DNA of 64,000 nucleotides from Sphingomonas hengshuiensis (GCF_000935025.1 NZ_CP010836.1:1364001-1428000), one strand, 5' to 3'. Shown: positions 1 through 9,639, counted from the first letter of the stretch. Made by a program: numbers and translations. Notes: a model not told the origin generated them from the sequence alone.

Positions 1-366
1 GAGGAAGCCGGTGGGGTAGCAGCCGGGGTTGCTGACGCGCGCAGCGTCGGCGATCGCCGCCGCCTGGCCGGGCTCCAGCTCGGCAAAGCCATAGACCCAG
101 TCGGGCGCGACGCGGTGCGCGGTCGATGCGTCGATCACGCGGACATGGCTGTTGCGGATCATCGCCACGGCTTCGCGTGCCGCATCGTCGGGTAGGCACA
201 GGATCACGAAATCGGAGGAATTGAGCGCATCCTCGCGCTTGCGCGGGTCCTTGCGGTCCGAATCGGCCAGAATGATCGGCTCGATCCCCGGCCGTCCTTC
301 CAGCCGTTCGCGAATCTCAAGCCCGGTGGTGCCGACGGCACCGTCGATGAACACCCGTGCGGTCAT
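1..366 (-). CDS. argC: N-acetyl-gamma-glutamyl-phosphate reductase, partial (C-terminus beyond window)
   Basis: Arginine biosynthesis: NADPH-dependent reduction of N-acetyl-glutamyl phosphate to the semialdehyde in the cytoplasm. The 122 visible codons begin [20 protein letters not shown], a Rossmann nucleotide-binding start, and reach [10 protein letters not shown], which carries the catalytic cysteine. Having this motif so early (about residue 117) fits the short form of ArgC (about 310 aa) rather than the longer form. The ATG overlaps the stop of the upstream SH3-type gene (ATGA), so translation is probably coupled. The rest of the gene lies left of the window. Confidence 0.93.
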   Translation of the reverse strand, partial: MTARVFIDGAVGTTGLEIRERLEGRPGIEPIILADSDRKDPRKREDALNSSDFVILCLPDDAAREAVAMIRNSHVRVIDASTAHRVAPDWVYGFAELEPGQAAAIADAARVSNPGCYPTGFL

Positions 367-800
367 GCCGACGTCCCCAACGCGCCGGCGTCGATATAGC
401 CGACCAGGCCCGGGCCGGGCGCGACGCCCCAGGCATGGGTACCGGCGAGTTCGAGCACTTCGAATACATCGCCGATTACGAGGTCGGTCAGCCCGGCCGA
501 ATCGCGCTGCGGACCCGCGCGCAGCACGGTTTGTGCAGTCACCACGCGCGGCATCGGCGCGGCGTAATGCGGCGCGAACACGCGGTCGGCGAGGCGGACA
601 TCGGCGAGGTCGCGCCGCACCGCATCGCGCCGCGGGTCGATCACGGGCGAGCGGCCCGACAGGGCAAAGCGCTTACGCGCTGGCCCGTTGCCGATGGGGC
701 TCGCCGATGGATTCGCCAGCGAGGAAATGCCCGAACTCTGCAAGAAACTCTGCCCCTTCTGCGGTGCGCGCGACGAAGATGTTACGCTTGTCCGTGTCAT
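363..800 (-). CDS. SH3-type domain protein, possible remnant of an NlpC/P60 peptidase
   Basis: The stretch from about residue 42 ([20 protein letters not shown], then [18 protein letters not shown]) looks like the N-terminal SH3 region of sphingomonad NlpC/P60 cell-wall peptidases. The protein stops at about 145 aa, before any catalytic Cys-His domain, and its stop overlaps argC. The start is unclear: the first ATG (800) lies inside the MarR gene and encodes a low-complexity Ser-rich lead, while a TTG at 743 has an AAGGGG nine bases upstream. No ATG or GTG sits next to the conserved part. It could be a genuine stand-alone SH3 protein or a decayed peptidase gene. Confidence 0.5.
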   Translation of the reverse strand: MTRTSVTSSSRAPQKGQSFLQSSGISSLANPSASPIGNGPARKRFALSGRSPVIDPRRDAVRRDLADVRLADRVFAPHYAAPMPRVVTAQTVLRAGPQRDSAGLTDLVIGDVFEVLELAGTHAWGVAPGPGLVGYIDAGALGTSA

Positions 801-1050
801 CGCGCTGCCGGCGCAGATAGCCGAGCGTGCCTAGCCTATTCAAGGCGCGGGTTACTACAGGTTTGGAAACGTTCAATGCGCGCGCCAATCCGCGCACCGT
901 ATGAGGGCCCGGTTCCAGATATACCAGCATCAAAAGCGCCATCTGGCGGTTCGTAAGATCGGGCTCTCCTGACCGTACATAATCAATAAGCGTTTGCTTC
1001 CAAGAGGATAGCGATGGGTCAGGTATCGCGTTCACGGCAAATTTACTCAT
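673..1050 (-). CDS. MarR-type winged-helix transcriptional regulator
   Basis: 125-aa winged-helix protein. A helix-turn-helix is visible around residues 52-72 (TVRGLARALNVSKPVVTRAL), followed by the wing ([18 protein letters not shown]), where D-K-R is the usual MarR wing pattern. It probably binds DNA as a dimer; the ligand is unknown. It is divergent from secG across about 180 bp and overlaps the SH3-type gene, so it heads the operon running to argC. No strong Shine-Dalgarno precedes the ATG at 1050. Confidence 0.8.
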   Translation of the reverse strand: MSKFAVNAIPDPSLSSWKQTLIDYVRSGEPDLTNRQMALLMLVYLEPGPHTVRGLARALNVSKPVVTRALNRLGTLGYLRRQRDDTDKRNIFVARTAEGAEFLAEFGHFLAGESIGEPHRQRASA

Positions 1051-1234
1051 CCGTTACGACCCCGGCACGGGCCGGTTGTAGATCAAAACGCAGCCGAGGG
1101 CCGCGGGTTTCAGTGCGTTGGCGAAATGTTTCAGTTTTGTTTGAAGGGCGCCGGGGCGTCCCGGGGCGGCTTGCCGGTTGATCCGGGGGCGCCGGTCGCC
1201 TATGTCGCCGCTTTCCCAAACAGGTCGGGTGTTG

Positions 1235-1627
1235 ATGTTCACTTTTCTGCTCGTCGTCCACGCTATCATCGCAGGCCTTCTGGTCGTGGTGATTCTCATG
1301 CAGCGCTCGGAAGGCGGCGGCCTCACCACTGGCGGCAGCCCGTCGGGGCTGATGTCGGCGCGGGGGGCGGCGGATTTCCTCACTCGGCTGACCTCGATCC
1401 TCGCGGCGATGTTCATCGGGATGAGTATCCTGCTCGCGGTGATCGCGGCGACGCGCCACTCGACGACGATCGACACCTCGCTTCAGCGCGCGCCCGTGGC
1501 GCCGGTGACCTCGCCCACGTCCGCGCCCGCGGTGCCCTTCGCGGTCGGCAACAGCGCCGCACCCGCTGCACCGGCTGCCGCGGCTCCCGCCGAAACGGGT
1601 AACGGCGCGGTTCCGCTCGCGCAGTAA
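1235..1627 (+). CDS. secG: Preprotein translocase subunit SecG
   Basis: Small membrane subunit of SecYEG, assisting SecA-driven export. The protein from ATG 1235 (130 aa) begins MFTFLLVVHAIIAGLLVVVI, the first transmembrane helix, followed by LMQRSEGGGL and a second helix (LAAMFIGMSILLAVIAATR). The C-terminus is an Ala/Pro-rich tail typical of alphaproteobacterial SecG. The open frame extends upstream to 1178, but family alignment supports the start at 1235. tpiA, the common upstream neighbour in this group, is not here; a MarR gene is divergent instead. pyrG follows after a terminator. Confidence 0.92.
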   Translation: MFTFLLVVHAIIAGLLVVVILMQRSEGGGLTTGGSPSGLMSARGAADFLTRLTSILAAMFIGMSILLAVIAATRHSTTIDTSLQRAPVAPVTSPTSAPAVPFAVGNSAAPAAPAAAAPAETGNGAVPLAQ

Positions 1628-1647
1628 TCGCGCGAAGCCCTCGCTTC

Positions 1648-1668
1648 CGCCCGGTCAACGGGCGTTTT
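1648..1668 (+). terminator. Intrinsic terminator after secG
   Basis: CGCCCG (1648-1653), a five-base loop, CGGGCG (1659-1664), then TTTT. It lies 20 bases after the secG stop. A second small hairpin (GCGCGC at 1686-1691 with 1698-1703) lies in the pyrG leader. Confidence 0.65.
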
Positions 1669-1730
1669 ACCATTAATTTGGATTCGCGCGCTTGTCGGCG
1701 CGCGCATTCTCACGCTAGGCGTTTTCTCCC

Positions 1731-3362
1731 ATGGCGCGGTATATTTTCATCACCGGCGGCGTGGTCTCCTCGCTGGGCAAGGGTCTGATGGCGGCAAGCC
1801 TCGCGGCGTTGCTCCAGGCCCGAGGCTATCGAGTCCGCATCCGCAAGTTCGATCCCTATCTCAACGTCGACCCCGGCACGATGTCGCCGCACCAACATGG
1901 TGAGGTCTATGTCACAGATGACGGCGCCGAGACCGATCTCGACCTCGGCCATTATGAGCGGTTCACCGGAGTCGCGTCGCGCCAGTCGGACAACGTCACC
2001 TCGGGGCGGATCTACAAGACGATCATCGAGCGCGAGCGGCGCGGCGACTATCTGGGCGCCACCGTCCAGGTGATCCCGCACGTCACCGACGCGATCAAGG
2101 CGTTTGCCCAGGCCGAGACCGAAGACCTCGATTTCGTGCTGTGCGAGATCGGCGGGACGGTGGGCGACATCGAGTCGCTGCCCTTTATCGAGGCGATTCG
2201 CCAGCTCCGCAACGACCTGGGCCGCGGCCAGACGGTGAGCATCCACGTCACGCTGGTCCCTTACATCTCGGCCGCGGGCGAGCTGAAGACCAAGCCGACC
2301 CAGCATAGCGTGCGCGAACTGGCGGCGCTGGGCGTCCAGCCCGACGTGCTCGTCTGCCGCTCGGAACGCCCGCTGCCCGCCGGCGATCGCGCCAAGATCG
2401 CGCAATTCTGCAACGTGCCGCCCGCCGCGGTCATCCCCGCGCTGGATGCGAAGAGCATTTATGCCGTGCCGATGCAGTATCACCGCGAGGGACTGGATTC
2501 GGAAGTGCTGCGCGCCTTCGGTATCGATCCCGGCGAGCCGCCCGCGCTCGATCGCTGGGAGGACATCATGCGCCGCCTGGAAAATCCCGAGGGCGAAGTC
2601 ACGATCGGGGTGGTCGGCAAATATATGGGCGTCCCCGATGCCTATAAGTCGCTGCACGAGGCGCTCGTCCATGGCGGCATCGCCAATCGGGTGAAGGTCA
2701 ATATCCGCTGGATCGACGCCGAATTGTTCGAGCAGAGCGAGCAGGAAGTCGCCGCCAAGCTCGAGCCGATGCACGGCATCCTCGTCCCCGGCGGGTTCGG
2801 CGAGCGCGGCAGCGAGGGCAAGATCGCGGGGGTGCGATTTGCGCGCGAACGCGGCGTGCCGTTCTTCGGCATCTGCCTGGGGATGCAGATGGCCTGTATC
2901 GAGGGCGCCCGCGATCAGGGCGTCGCCGATGCCTCCACCACCGAATTCGGCCCGACCGAAGAGCCGGTGGTCGGCATGATCACCGAATGGATGACCACCG
3001 CGGGCCTCCAGAAGCGTGAAGAGGGCGGCGACCTGGGCGGCACGATGCGGCTGGGCGCCTATCCGGCGCGGCTGTCGGGTAACAGCGTCGTCTCGACGAT
3101 CTATGGCGAGACCGACATCAGCGAACGGCATCGCCATCGCTATGAAGTGAACACCCATTACAAGGACGTGCTGGAGCGCGGCGGGCTGGTCTTCTCGGGC
3201 ATGTCGCCCGACGGTTCGCTGCCCGAAATCGTCGAGCGGCCCGACCACCCCTGGTTCGTCGGCGTCCAGTTCCACCCCGAGCTCAAGTCCAAGCCCTTCA
3301 GCCCGCACCCGCTGTTCGCCAGCTTCATCGAAGCGGCGGTCAAGCAGAGCCGGCTGGTTTAA
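1731..3362 (+). CDS. pyrG: CTP synthase
   Basis: ATP-dependent amination of UTP to CTP using glutamine nitrogen. The 543-aa protein has the full family length. The N-terminal amidoligase domain starts [19 protein letters not shown] (P-loop-like), with [20 protein letters not shown] further in. The C-terminal class I glutamine amidotransferase has its Cys nucleophile in [11 protein letters not shown] (about residue 381) and the His/Glu pair in GVQFHPEL (about residue 515). It follows secG, as in other sphingomonads. Start ATG 1731 matches the family N-terminus exactly. Confidence 0.98.
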   Translation: MARYIFITGGVVSSLGKGLMAASLAALLQARGYRVRIRKFDPYLNVDPGTMSPHQHGEVYVTDDGAETDLDLGHYERFTGVASRQSDNVTSGRIYKTIIERERRGDYLGATVQVIPHVTDAIKAFAQAETEDLDFVLCEIGGTVGDIESLPFIEAIRQLRNDLGRGQTVSIHVTLVPYISAAGELKTKPTQHSVRELAALGVQPDVLVCRSERPLPAGDRAKIAQFCNVPPAAVIPALDAKSIYAVPMQYHREGLDSEVLRAFGIDPGEPPALDRWEDIMRRLENPEGEVTIGVVGKYMGVPDAYKSLHEALVHGGIANRVKVNIRWIDAELFEQSEQEVAAKLEPMHGILVPGGFGERGSEGKIAGVRFARERGVPFFGICLGMQMACIEGARDQGVADASTTEFGPTEEPVVGMITEWMTTAGLQKREEGGDLGGTMRLGAYPARLSGNSVVSTIYGETDISERHRHRYEVNTHYKDVLERGGLVFSGMSPDGSLPEIVERPDHPWFVGVQFHPELKSKPFSPHPLFASFIEAAVKQSRLV

Positions 3363-3385
3363 GGCACGGCCACGAACAACAAACC

Positions 3386-3450
3386 CGTTCGTGCTGAGCC
3401 TGTCGAAGCACGGTGAGTCTCACTGCCCTTCGACAAGCTCAGGGCGAACG
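3386..3450. repeat. Palindromic intergenic repeat (REP-like)
   Basis: Two imperfect inverted arms, 3386-3411 and 3423-3450, each built around the core CTGAGCCTGTCGAAG or CTTCGACAAGCTCAGG. This core is widespread in intergenic DNA of sphingomonads and other alphaproteobacteria. It lies between the convergent pyrG and hsp20 genes. Confidence 0.75.
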
Positions 3451-3485
3451 GTGTCGGGTGGATCACCCCGCCGTCATCCCTCGCT

Positions 3486-3522
3486 AAAAAACCAAGAGGC
3501 GCCCGGGCCGAAACCCGAGCGC
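3486..3522 (-). terminator. Intrinsic terminator of hsp20
   Basis: Read on the minus strand: GCGCTCGGG (3522-3514), a six-base loop, CCCGGGCGC (3507-3499) with one mismatch, then a tract containing six T residues (3490-3485). It lies about 50 bases after the hsp20 stop. Confidence 0.7.
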
Positions 3523-3572
3523 CCCTGCTGCGACGCCCAAAGGGAGGAAAGCGTCGCGAGCCGTATCAGGCG

Positions 3573-4037
3573 TTATGCCGCGTTGCGGTGATCGATCGCG
3601 ATCGGCTGGCTGCCCGCGTTGACGGCGATCTTGCGCGGCTTCATCGCGTCGGGCACCTCGCGGACCAGCGCGATCACGAGCAGGCCGTCGGCAAGATCGG
3701 CACTTTCGACGCGGACGAAGTCGGCGAGTTCGAAACGGCGTTCGAAGCTGCGGTTGGCGATGCCGAGATGCAGGTACGCGCCCTGGTTATTCTCGTTCTC
3801 CTCGCGCTTCTTGCCGGTGACGAGCAGCAGGTTCTGCTGTGCCGTGACTTCGATCTCGTCGGGCTTGAACCCCGCCACCGCCAGCGTGATGCGATAGCGA
3901 TCCTCGGCGATGCGCTCGAGGTTGAACGGGGGATAATTCTCGCTGCCCGCCTGACGGGCGCTGGCTTCGAGCAAGTCGAACAGCCGGTCGAACCCGATCG
4001 TCGAGCGGCGGAAGGGCGTGAAATCGAACTGACGCAT
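3573..4037 (-). CDS. Small heat-shock protein, Hsp20/IbpA family
   Basis: ATP-independent holdase that binds unfolding proteins in the cytoplasm. The 154-aa protein starts MRQFDFTPFRRSTIGFDRLF, the IbpA-like N-terminus, and carries an alpha-crystallin domain with YRITLAVAGFKPDEIEV and LGIANRSFERRFEL. The ATG at 4037 is chosen over an in-frame ATG seven codons upstream because GGAGGA sits directly before it and the upstream region folds as a thermosensor. Transcription appears to be by the heat-shock sigma factor and translation to be controlled by a ROSE-type element (separate entries). It is convergent with pyrG. Confidence 0.95.
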   Translation of the reverse strand: MRQFDFTPFRRSTIGFDRLFDLLEASARQAGSENYPPFNLERIAEDRYRITLAVAGFKPDEIEVTAQQNLLLVTGKKREENENNQGAYLHLGIANRSFERRFELADFVRVESADLADGLLVIALVREVPDAMKPRKIAVNAGSQPIAIDHRNAA

Positions 4038-4041
4038 GTCA

Positions 4042-4130
4042 AATCCTCCAATGAGCAAGTTGAACGTCCAAAATCGAGTGCCCGGAGCTGCCGCGGCACT
4101 CTGAGCGCGGCCCCGTCGGGGCGCCGCGCT
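4042..4130 (-). promoter_or_regulatory. ROSE-type RNA thermometer in the hsp20 5'-UTR
   Basis: Three hairpins can be drawn on the minus strand: 4130-4104 (AGCGCGG paired with CCGCGCT), 4101-4076 (GAGTGCC paired with GGCACTC) and a last one in which TTGCT faces the ribosome-binding site in TTGCTCATTGGAGGAT (4057-4042). The UUGCU/AGGAU pairing, with its non-canonical G-G and U-U pairs, is the signature of ROSE elements of alphaproteobacterial hsp genes. On heating, the last helix would melt and free the Shine-Dalgarno. Confidence 0.85.
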
Positions 4131-4137
4131 GAGTCAG

Positions 4138-4167
4138 ATTTGGGAACTCCATTGGCGCTTTCAAGGG
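4138..4167 (-). promoter_or_regulatory. Sigma-32 (RpoH) promoter of hsp20
   Basis: Minus strand: CCCTTGAA (4167-4160) and CCCAAAT (4144-4138), with 14 bases between TTGAAA and CCCAAAT. This is close to the heat-shock consensus. The predicted transcript start falls just before the first ROSE hairpin. Confidence 0.75.
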
Positions 4168-4285
4168 CGCCCGGAATGGTTCCGCGCGCGACCGGCAATG
4201 CGCGCTAGGGACGCCTAAACATTCGCTTGCTGGCCAATGTCCCCCAAAACAGTGGAGATTAAACGCATCAACAAAGGGGAACCCC

Positions 4286-6727
4286 ATGAGTCTTGCCTCG
4301 CTGTCGCTGCTGCTCCTCGCCGGCGCCTCGCCGTCCGCCATCGCCGCGCCCCGCCTCGACCCGCCCGTCATGGTCGCGACCGACGGCGCCAACGACGATC
4401 CCGACGCGCAACAGGCGCCGGCGGTGCAGGACCGCAACGACATCGTCGTGACTGCCCGCCGCCGCGAGGAGCGGGTGCAGGACGTGCCGATCGCGCTGTC
4501 GGTGCTGAGCGGCGAGACGCTGGCCGATAGCGGCGCGTTCAACGTCAACCGGCTCCAGCAGCTCCAGCCGTCGCTGCAATTCTATTCGAGCAATCCGCGC
4601 AACTCGGCGATCAACATCCGTGGGCTCGGCGCGCCGTTCGGGTTGACCAATGACGGGATCGAGCAGGGCGTCGGCTTCTATGTCGACGGCGTCTATATCG
4701 GCCGCATCGGCGCCTCGACCTTCGATTTCGTCGATGTCGAGCGCGTCGAGGTGCTGCGCGGGCCGCAGGGCACGCTGTACGGCAAGAATACCACTGCCGG
4801 CGCACTCAACATCACCACCCGCGCGCCCAGCTTCACGCCCGAGGCGAAGATCGAGCTGAGCGGGGGCAATTATAATTTCATCCAGGCCAAATCCTCGGTG
4901 TCCGGCCCACTGAGCGATCAGGTCGCGGTGCGCATCTCGACCTCGGGCACGACGCGCAAGGGCACGATCTATAACGAGACCAGCGGCGAGTATCTGCATC
5001 GCCAGCGCAACATCGGCGTGCGCGGCCAGGCATTGTGGAAGCCCAATGACGCGATCGACATCACGCTGTCGGGTGACGTCAATATCCAGAGCCCCGATTG
5101 CTGCGTCCAATATTACGCCCGAGTCGGCGCCACCCAGCGCGCGACCAACCGCCAATATGCCGCGCTCGCGACGGCGCTGAACTATACCCCGCCGAGCACC
5201 AACCCGTTCGACCGCGTCACCGATCTCGATGCCAGCATCAATTCGCGGCAGGAAGTCGGCGGTGCGTCGCTCGTCGCCAATTGGGATCTGGGGCCAGCGA
5301 CGCTGACGTCGGTCAGCGCGTGGCGCTATTGGGACTGGCAGCCACAGAATGATCGCGATTTCACCGGGCTGCCGGTCACCACGGTCTCGCAGAACCCGTC
5401 GCAGCAGAAGCAATATTCGCAGGAGCTGCGGCTGGCGTCGAATGGCGCGAACACGCTCGACTATACAGTCGGCGCGTTCCTCTTCCACCAGACGATCCAC
5501 ACCCAGGGATCGCAGGTGCAAGGGTCGGCGGCGAGCCGCTGGCTGTTGTCGGGCAGCGATGCGCTGAACCCCAACGTGCTCAACGGCCTGACCTCGACCA
5601 ACACGATCAGCTTCGACAACACCAGCTTCGCGGTGTTCGGCAAGCTCAATTGGGAAGTCGCGGGCGGGCTGCATCTCCAGCCCGGGCTGCGCGTGAATTA
5701 CGACAAGAAGTCGGGCTTCTACGAATCGGTCGTCAGCATCCATAACAGCCAGTATGATTTCGTCGCGACGGCGGACAATGTCGCCGCGCTGCTCGCGGCG
5801 AAGCCCGTCGGCGCGGCGCGGACGACGTTCCAGAACCAGATCAACACGCTCGCGCCGCAGCGCTACAGCCCGGCGTTCAGCGACTGGAACGTGTCGGGCG
5901 ACGTCACGCTGTCCTATGACTTCAGCCCCGACATCCACAGCTATGCGACCTATGCGCGCAGCTTCAAATCGGGCGGCATCAATCTGTCGGGCCTGCCGCT
6001 GAACTCGACCAGCACGGGTGTCGACCTGTCGACCCAGACGGTGAAGCCCGAAAAGGTCGACCATTTCGAGATCGGGCTGAAGACCCAGTTCCTCGACCGG
6101 CGGCTGACGGTCAATCTGGCGGGCTATTGGACCGAGATCACCGATTACCAGGCGACGGTGAACAACAACGCGATCAACGTGATTCGCGGCTATCTCGCCA
6201 ATGCGGGCAAGGTGCGGTCGCGCGGGTTCGAGCTGGATTCGAGCTTCCGTCCCAGCCAGCGCGGCAATGTCTATTTCAACGCCGCCTATACCGACGCCAC
6301 CTATCGCAAGTTCACCAACGCGCCATGCCCCCCCGAATTGTCGGGTGGCAGCGCGAGTCCGGCGTCGTGCGACATTTCGGGCCAGGTCCTGCCCGGCATC
6401 TCCAAATGGTCGCTGTCGTTCGGCGGCGAAGTCAACGCGCCCGTCGCCAATGGGGGCCAGGTCTATTTCGGCTATGACGGCAGTTATCGCTCGCGCTTCT
6501 CGTCCAACCCGTCGGCTTCGGCCTATACCTGGATCGAGGGCTATTCGCTGTCGAACTTCCGCGCGGGGTATCGCAAGGACGATTTCAACCTGTTCGCCTG
6601 GGTCCGCAACGCCTTCGACCAGCAATATTTCGAGCTGCTCTCCACCCAGTCGGGCAGCACCGGGCTCATCGTCGGCCAGCCCGGCGATCCCCGCACCTAT
6701 GGTTTGACGGTCAGCAAATCGTTCTGA
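4286..6727 (+). CDS. TonB-dependent outer-membrane receptor
   Basis: 813-aa receptor for energised uptake of an unknown substrate. It has an N-terminal signal peptide (MSLASLSLLLLAGASPSAIA), a TonB-box-like DIVVTARRREE near residue 52, a plug domain to about residue 170 with the conserved VEVLRGPQGTLYGKNTTAGA, and a 22-strand-type barrel ending in an aromatic residue (VSKSF). The RREERVQDVPIALSVL opening is the subtype abundant in sphingomonads, often linked to aromatic or plant-derived compounds, but no neighbouring gene indicates a substrate. AAAGGGGA precedes the ATG. Confidence 0.92.
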   Translation: MSLASLSLLLLAGASPSAIAAPRLDPPVMVATDGANDDPDAQQAPAVQDRNDIVVTARRREERVQDVPIALSVLSGETLADSGAFNVNRLQQLQPSLQFYSSNPRNSAINIRGLGAPFGLTNDGIEQGVGFYVDGVYIGRIGASTFDFVDVERVEVLRGPQGTLYGKNTTAGALNITTRAPSFTPEAKIELSGGNYNFIQAKSSVSGPLSDQVAVRISTSGTTRKGTIYNETSGEYLHRQRNIGVRGQALWKPNDAIDITLSGDVNIQSPDCCVQYYARVGATQRATNRQYAALATALNYTPPSTNPFDRVTDLDASINSRQEVGGASLVANWDLGPATLTSVSAWRYWDWQPQNDRDFTGLPVTTVSQNPSQQKQYSQELRLASNGANTLDYTVGAFLFHQTIHTQGSQVQGSAASRWLLSGSDALNPNVLNGLTSTNTISFDNTSFAVFGKLNWEVAGGLHLQPGLRVNYDKKSGFYESVVSIHNSQYDFVATADNVAALLAAKPVGAARTTFQNQINTLAPQRYSPAFSDWNVSGDVTLSYDFSPDIHSYATYARSFKSGGINLSGLPLNSTSTGVDLSTQTVKPEKVDHFEIGLKTQFLDRRLTVNLAGYWTEITDYQATVNNNAINVIRGYLANAGKVRSRGFELDSSFRPSQRGNVYFNAAYTDATYRKFTNAPCPPELSGGSASPASCDISGQVLPGISKWSLSFGGEVNAPVANGGQVYFGYDGSYRSRFSSNPSASAYTWIEGYSLSNFRAGYRKDDFNLFAWVRNAFDQQYFELLSTQSGSTGLIVGQPGDPRTYGLTVSKSF

Positions 6728-6774
6728 TCGTCCCAGCGGCTAGCCTCTCGCCATGGCCGGGGGAGGTTGGCGGG

Positions 6775-6853
6775 CCGGGTGGGGGAGAACATGCCCCCGC
6801 CCGGTCCGAAACGGGAAGGGAGGCGGAGCCCGCACCGCCTCCCTTTCTTTTTC
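6775..6853 (+). terminator. Tandem hairpin terminator after the TonB receptor
   Basis: A first hairpin pairs CCGGGTGGGGG (6775-6785) with CCCCCGCCCGG (6794-6804). A second pairs AAGGGAGGCGG (6816-6826) with CCGCCTCCCTT (6835-6845) and is followed by a T-rich run. The second is a textbook intrinsic terminator. Confidence 0.85.
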
Positions 6854-7220
6854 CTGTCAGAGTGTCCCCTCACGCGCGGGTCCGGAAACGCAAACGACCG
6901 GACTGTTGCCAGCCCGGTCGCCTGCGTGACGAATGCTCGTCAGCCCCCTTTGTCAGGCTTTGCCCACACACTCGTACTTGCCTACGAGCGGGACTGAAGC
7001 CCTCCCCGAACCACGGCCTTTGCCTGCGTTTCGACAAGGGTTTTGCTAGGGCGGGCGGGCGCGTTTGTCACCGGCTTTGGGAGGGTGCTGCGCAGATTGG
7101 TCGCACCCTGTGTTGAATCGGCAACATTCCAGCAGCGACGCGCAATCCCGCTCGCGCATTGCCAGCGCGGTGCCGCTTGGCCTAGAGCGGCGCGAGCACT
7201 CCATCAGGGCACCGGTTCGC
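6854..7220. other. Gene-free stretch upstream of lolC
   Basis: About 370 bases with no convincing gene. The lolC reading frame stays open back to 7065, but that part lacks similarity to the family. A small perfect hairpin (CTCGTA 6971-6976 with TACGAG 6983-6988) is present. I cannot assign a clear promoter. Confidence 0.5.
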
Positions 7221-8471
7221 ATGTTTCTCTCGCGCTACGAGCGGATGATCGCCCGCCGCTATCTTCTTCCGGGCCGGAGCGAGGCGTTCATCGCCGTCGT
7301 CGCGGGGTTCAGCCTGGTCGCGGTCATGCTCGGCGTCGCCGCGCTGATCGTCGTGATGAGCGTGATGAACGGCTTCCGGGCGGAATTGTTCGACAAGATC
7401 ACCGGGCTGAACGGCCATGCCGTGATCCAGGGCTATGGCGGCCAGCTCCGCGACTGGCGCCAGATCGTCGCGGAGGTGCGCGCGACGCCGGGGGTCACCA
7501 GCGCTACGCCGCTGATCGAACAGCCGCTGTTCGCCAGCTTCAACGGCCGCGTCGAATTCGCGCAGGTTCGGGGGATGCGCGTCGAGGACATCCGCACCAA
7601 CCCGGCGATGAAGGGCAAGGAAGTGCTCGGGTCGCTCAACAGCCTGAAGCCCGGCGGCGAGGAAATCGCGATCGGATCGCGCCTCGCCGAATCGCTCGGC
7701 GCGACGATCGGCAGCAGCATCTCGATCATCAACCCGCAAGGGTCGGCGACGGTGTTCGGGACGATGCCCCGGATCGTCCAATATCGGGTGGCGACGATCT
7801 TCGAGCTCGGCATCTATGATTTCGACAAGATCTTCATCGTCATGCCGATCGAGGACGCGCAGACGCTTCTGCTCCTCGGCGACGCGGTGAGCATGATCGA
7901 GATCGACACCAATGATCCCGATCATGTCGAGCGGATCATCGCCCCGCTCAACGACAAGGTCGGCGATCGCGGCCAGATCACCGATTGGCGGATGATGAAC
8001 CGCGAACTGTTCGAGGCGCTGGCGGTCGATCGGATCGTGTCGTTCACGGTGCTGTCGATCATCCTGATCGTCGCGGCGTTCAACATCGTCTCGTCGCTGA
8101 TCATGCTCGTCCGCTCGAAGACGCGCGACATCGCGGTGCTACGCACGATGGGCGCCACGCGCGGCGGGCTGATGCGCATCTTCGTCACCGTCGGCGTGAC
8201 GATCGGCGCATTGGGCGTCGCGGCGGGCGGGGTGCTCGGCTATCTGTTCATCACCTTCCGCGCCAATGTCGTCCAGTTCATCGGGCTGGTGACCGGGCAA
8301 CAGGTATGGGACCCCTCGATGCGCTTCCTCACCGAGTTGCCCGCGCGCACCGATCCGGTCGAGACGATCGGCATCTGCCTGATGGCTTTGCTCTTTACCT
8401 TCCTCGCCACGCTGTACCCGGCGTGGAAAGCTGCGGGCACCGATCCCGTCCAGGTGTTGCGCTATGAATGA
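7221..8471 (+). CDS. lolC: Lipoprotein-releasing ABC transporter permease LolC/LolE
   Basis: Inner-membrane permease that extracts outer-membrane lipoproteins and hands them to LolA. From ATG 7221 it is 416 aa. It opens with [20 protein letters not shown], the alphaproteobacterial LolC/E start, then has one membrane helix ([20 protein letters not shown]), a large periplasmic domain, and three C-terminal helices from about residue 275. The ABC partner lolD overlaps its end by eight bases. The in-frame extension to 7065 is rejected on family alignment. One permease gene is present, as in organisms using LolF/LolC-type hybrids. Confidence 0.9.
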   Translation: MFLSRYERMIARRYLLPGRSEAFIAVVAGFSLVAVMLGVAALIVVMSVMNGFRAELFDKITGLNGHAVIQGYGGQLRDWRQIVAEVRATPGVTSATPLIEQPLFASFNGRVEFAQVRGMRVEDIRTNPAMKGKEVLGSLNSLKPGGEEIAIGSRLAESLGATIGSSISIINPQGSATVFGTMPRIVQYRVATIFELGIYDFDKIFIVMPIEDAQTLLLLGDAVSMIEIDTNDPDHVERIIAPLNDKVGDRGQITDWRMMNRELFEALAVDRIVSFTVLSIILIVAAFNIVSSLIMLVRSKTRDIAVLRTMGATRGGLMRIFVTVGVTIGALGVAAGGVLGYLFITFRANVVQFIGLVTGQQVWDPSMRFLTELPARTDPVETIGICLMALLFTFLATLYPAWKAAGTDPVQVLRYE

Positions 8472-9147
8472 TCCGGTTCTTGAAACGCGCGGGCTGAAGC
8501 GCAGCTTTACCCAGGGTGAGGCGACGATCCACGTCCTGCGCGGCGTCGACCTGACCATCCAGCCGGGCGAAATCGTCGGGCTGCTCGGCCCCTCGGGATC
8601 GGGCAAGTCGACCCTGCTCCAGGCGGTCGGCCTGCTCGAAGGCGGGTTCGAGGGATCGATCCGCATCGCGGGCAAGGAGGCGGCGCAGCTTCCCTCGGGC
8701 GGGCGTACCGAGGTGCGCCGCGATTGCCTGGGCTTCGTCTATCAGTTTCACCATCTCCTGCCCGATTTCAACGCGCTCGAGAATGTCGTCCTGCCCCAGA
8801 TGATCCACGGCGCACTCCGCAAGGAGGCCGATTCGCGTGCCGCCCTGCTGCTGACCGCGCTGGGGCTGGGCGGGCGGCTGACGCATCGCCCCAGCCAGCT
8901 ATCGGGCGGCGAGCAGCAGCGCGTCGCGGTCGCCCGCGCGCTCGCCAACCGCCCGGCGCTGGTGCTGGCCGACGAGCCCACCGGCAATCTCGACGAAGCG
9001 ACCGCGGACAAGGTGCTCGAACAATTGCTCGAACTGGTGCGCGGCGAGGGATCGGCGGCGCTGATCGCGACGCATAATGAACGGCTGGCGGCGCGGATGG
9101 ACCGTGTCGTCCGGCTGCATGACGGTTTGCTGGAGGAACGCGCATGA
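8464..9147 (+). CDS. lolD: Lipoprotein-releasing ABC transporter ATP-binding protein
   Basis: 227-aa ATPase energising LolC. Walker A is GPSGSGKST (residues 42-50), the ABC signature is [15 protein letters not shown], and Walker B with the catalytic Glu is LVLADEPTG. It overlaps lolC (8 nt) and the glutathione peroxidase gene (4 nt, ATGA), so the three genes are one translationally coupled operon. Confidence 0.95.
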   Translation: MNDPVLETRGLKRSFTQGEATIHVLRGVDLTIQPGEIVGLLGPSGSGKSTLLQAVGLLEGGFEGSIRIAGKEAAQLPSGGRTEVRRDCLGFVYQFHHLLPDFNALENVVLPQMIHGALRKEADSRAALLLTALGLGGRLTHRPSQLSGGEQQRVAVARALANRPALVLADEPTGNLDEATADKVLEQLLELVRGEGSAALIATHNERLAARMDRVVRLHDGLLEERA

Positions 9148-9623
9148 CGGCGATCACTGACATTCCCGTCCGCACCGCCGATGGCGCGGAAACGACGCTC
9201 GCCGACTATGCGGGCAAGGTGCTGCTGATCGTCAACACCGCGTCGAAATGCGGCTTCACCCCGCAATATGCCGATCTCGAGGCGCTGCATCGCACCTATG
9301 GCGAGCGTGGCTTCGCAGTGCTCGGCTTCCCGTGCAACCAGTTTGGCGGGCAGGAGCCGGGCGATGCCGAGGAAATCGCCAATTTCTGCTCGCTGACCTA
9401 TGATGTCAGCTTCCCGGTCTTCGCCAAGATCGACGTCAACGGCGAGGACGCTGCACCGCTGTTCGAGGAACTGAAGAAGCGGGCGCCCGGCGTGCTGGGC
9501 TCAAAGTCGATCAAGTGGAACTTCACCAAATTCCTGGTCGATCGCGCGGGCAACCCGGTCGAACGCTATGCCCCGACGACCTCGCCCAAGGACCTGACCG
9601 GCGATATCGAGAAGCTGCTGTAG
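9144..9623 (+). CDS. Glutathione peroxidase family protein (thioredoxin/glutathione-dependent)
   Basis: 159-aa thiol peroxidase reducing hydroperoxides. The catalytic set is visible: Cys36 in [12 protein letters not shown] (Cys rather than selenocysteine), Gln70 in NQFGGQEPG and Trp in KWNFTKFL. A further Cys at 64 (FPCNQFGG) is common in the family; CysGPx enzymes of this size often use thioredoxin. There is no signal peptide, so it is cytoplasmic. Its ATG overlaps the lolD stop. Confidence 0.93.
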   Translation: MTAITDIPVRTADGAETTLADYAGKVLLIVNTASKCGFTPQYADLEALHRTYGERGFAVLGFPCNQFGGQEPGDAEEIANFCSLTYDVSFPVFAKIDVNGEDAAPLFEELKKRAPGVLGSKSIKWNFTKFLVDRAGNPVERYAPTTSPKDLTGDIEKLL

Positions 9624-9639
9624 CACGCCCCGCTGAGGC

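Noticed and set aside
1710..3308. A 532-codon open frame opposite pyrG
   Set aside because: Shadow of a well-defined gene; composition rich in Arg, His and Asp, as expected for antisense of GC-rich DNA.
4268..6625. A 785-codon open frame opposite the TonB receptor
   Set aside because: Same cause: Arg/Ala/Asp-rich shadow translation with no family features.
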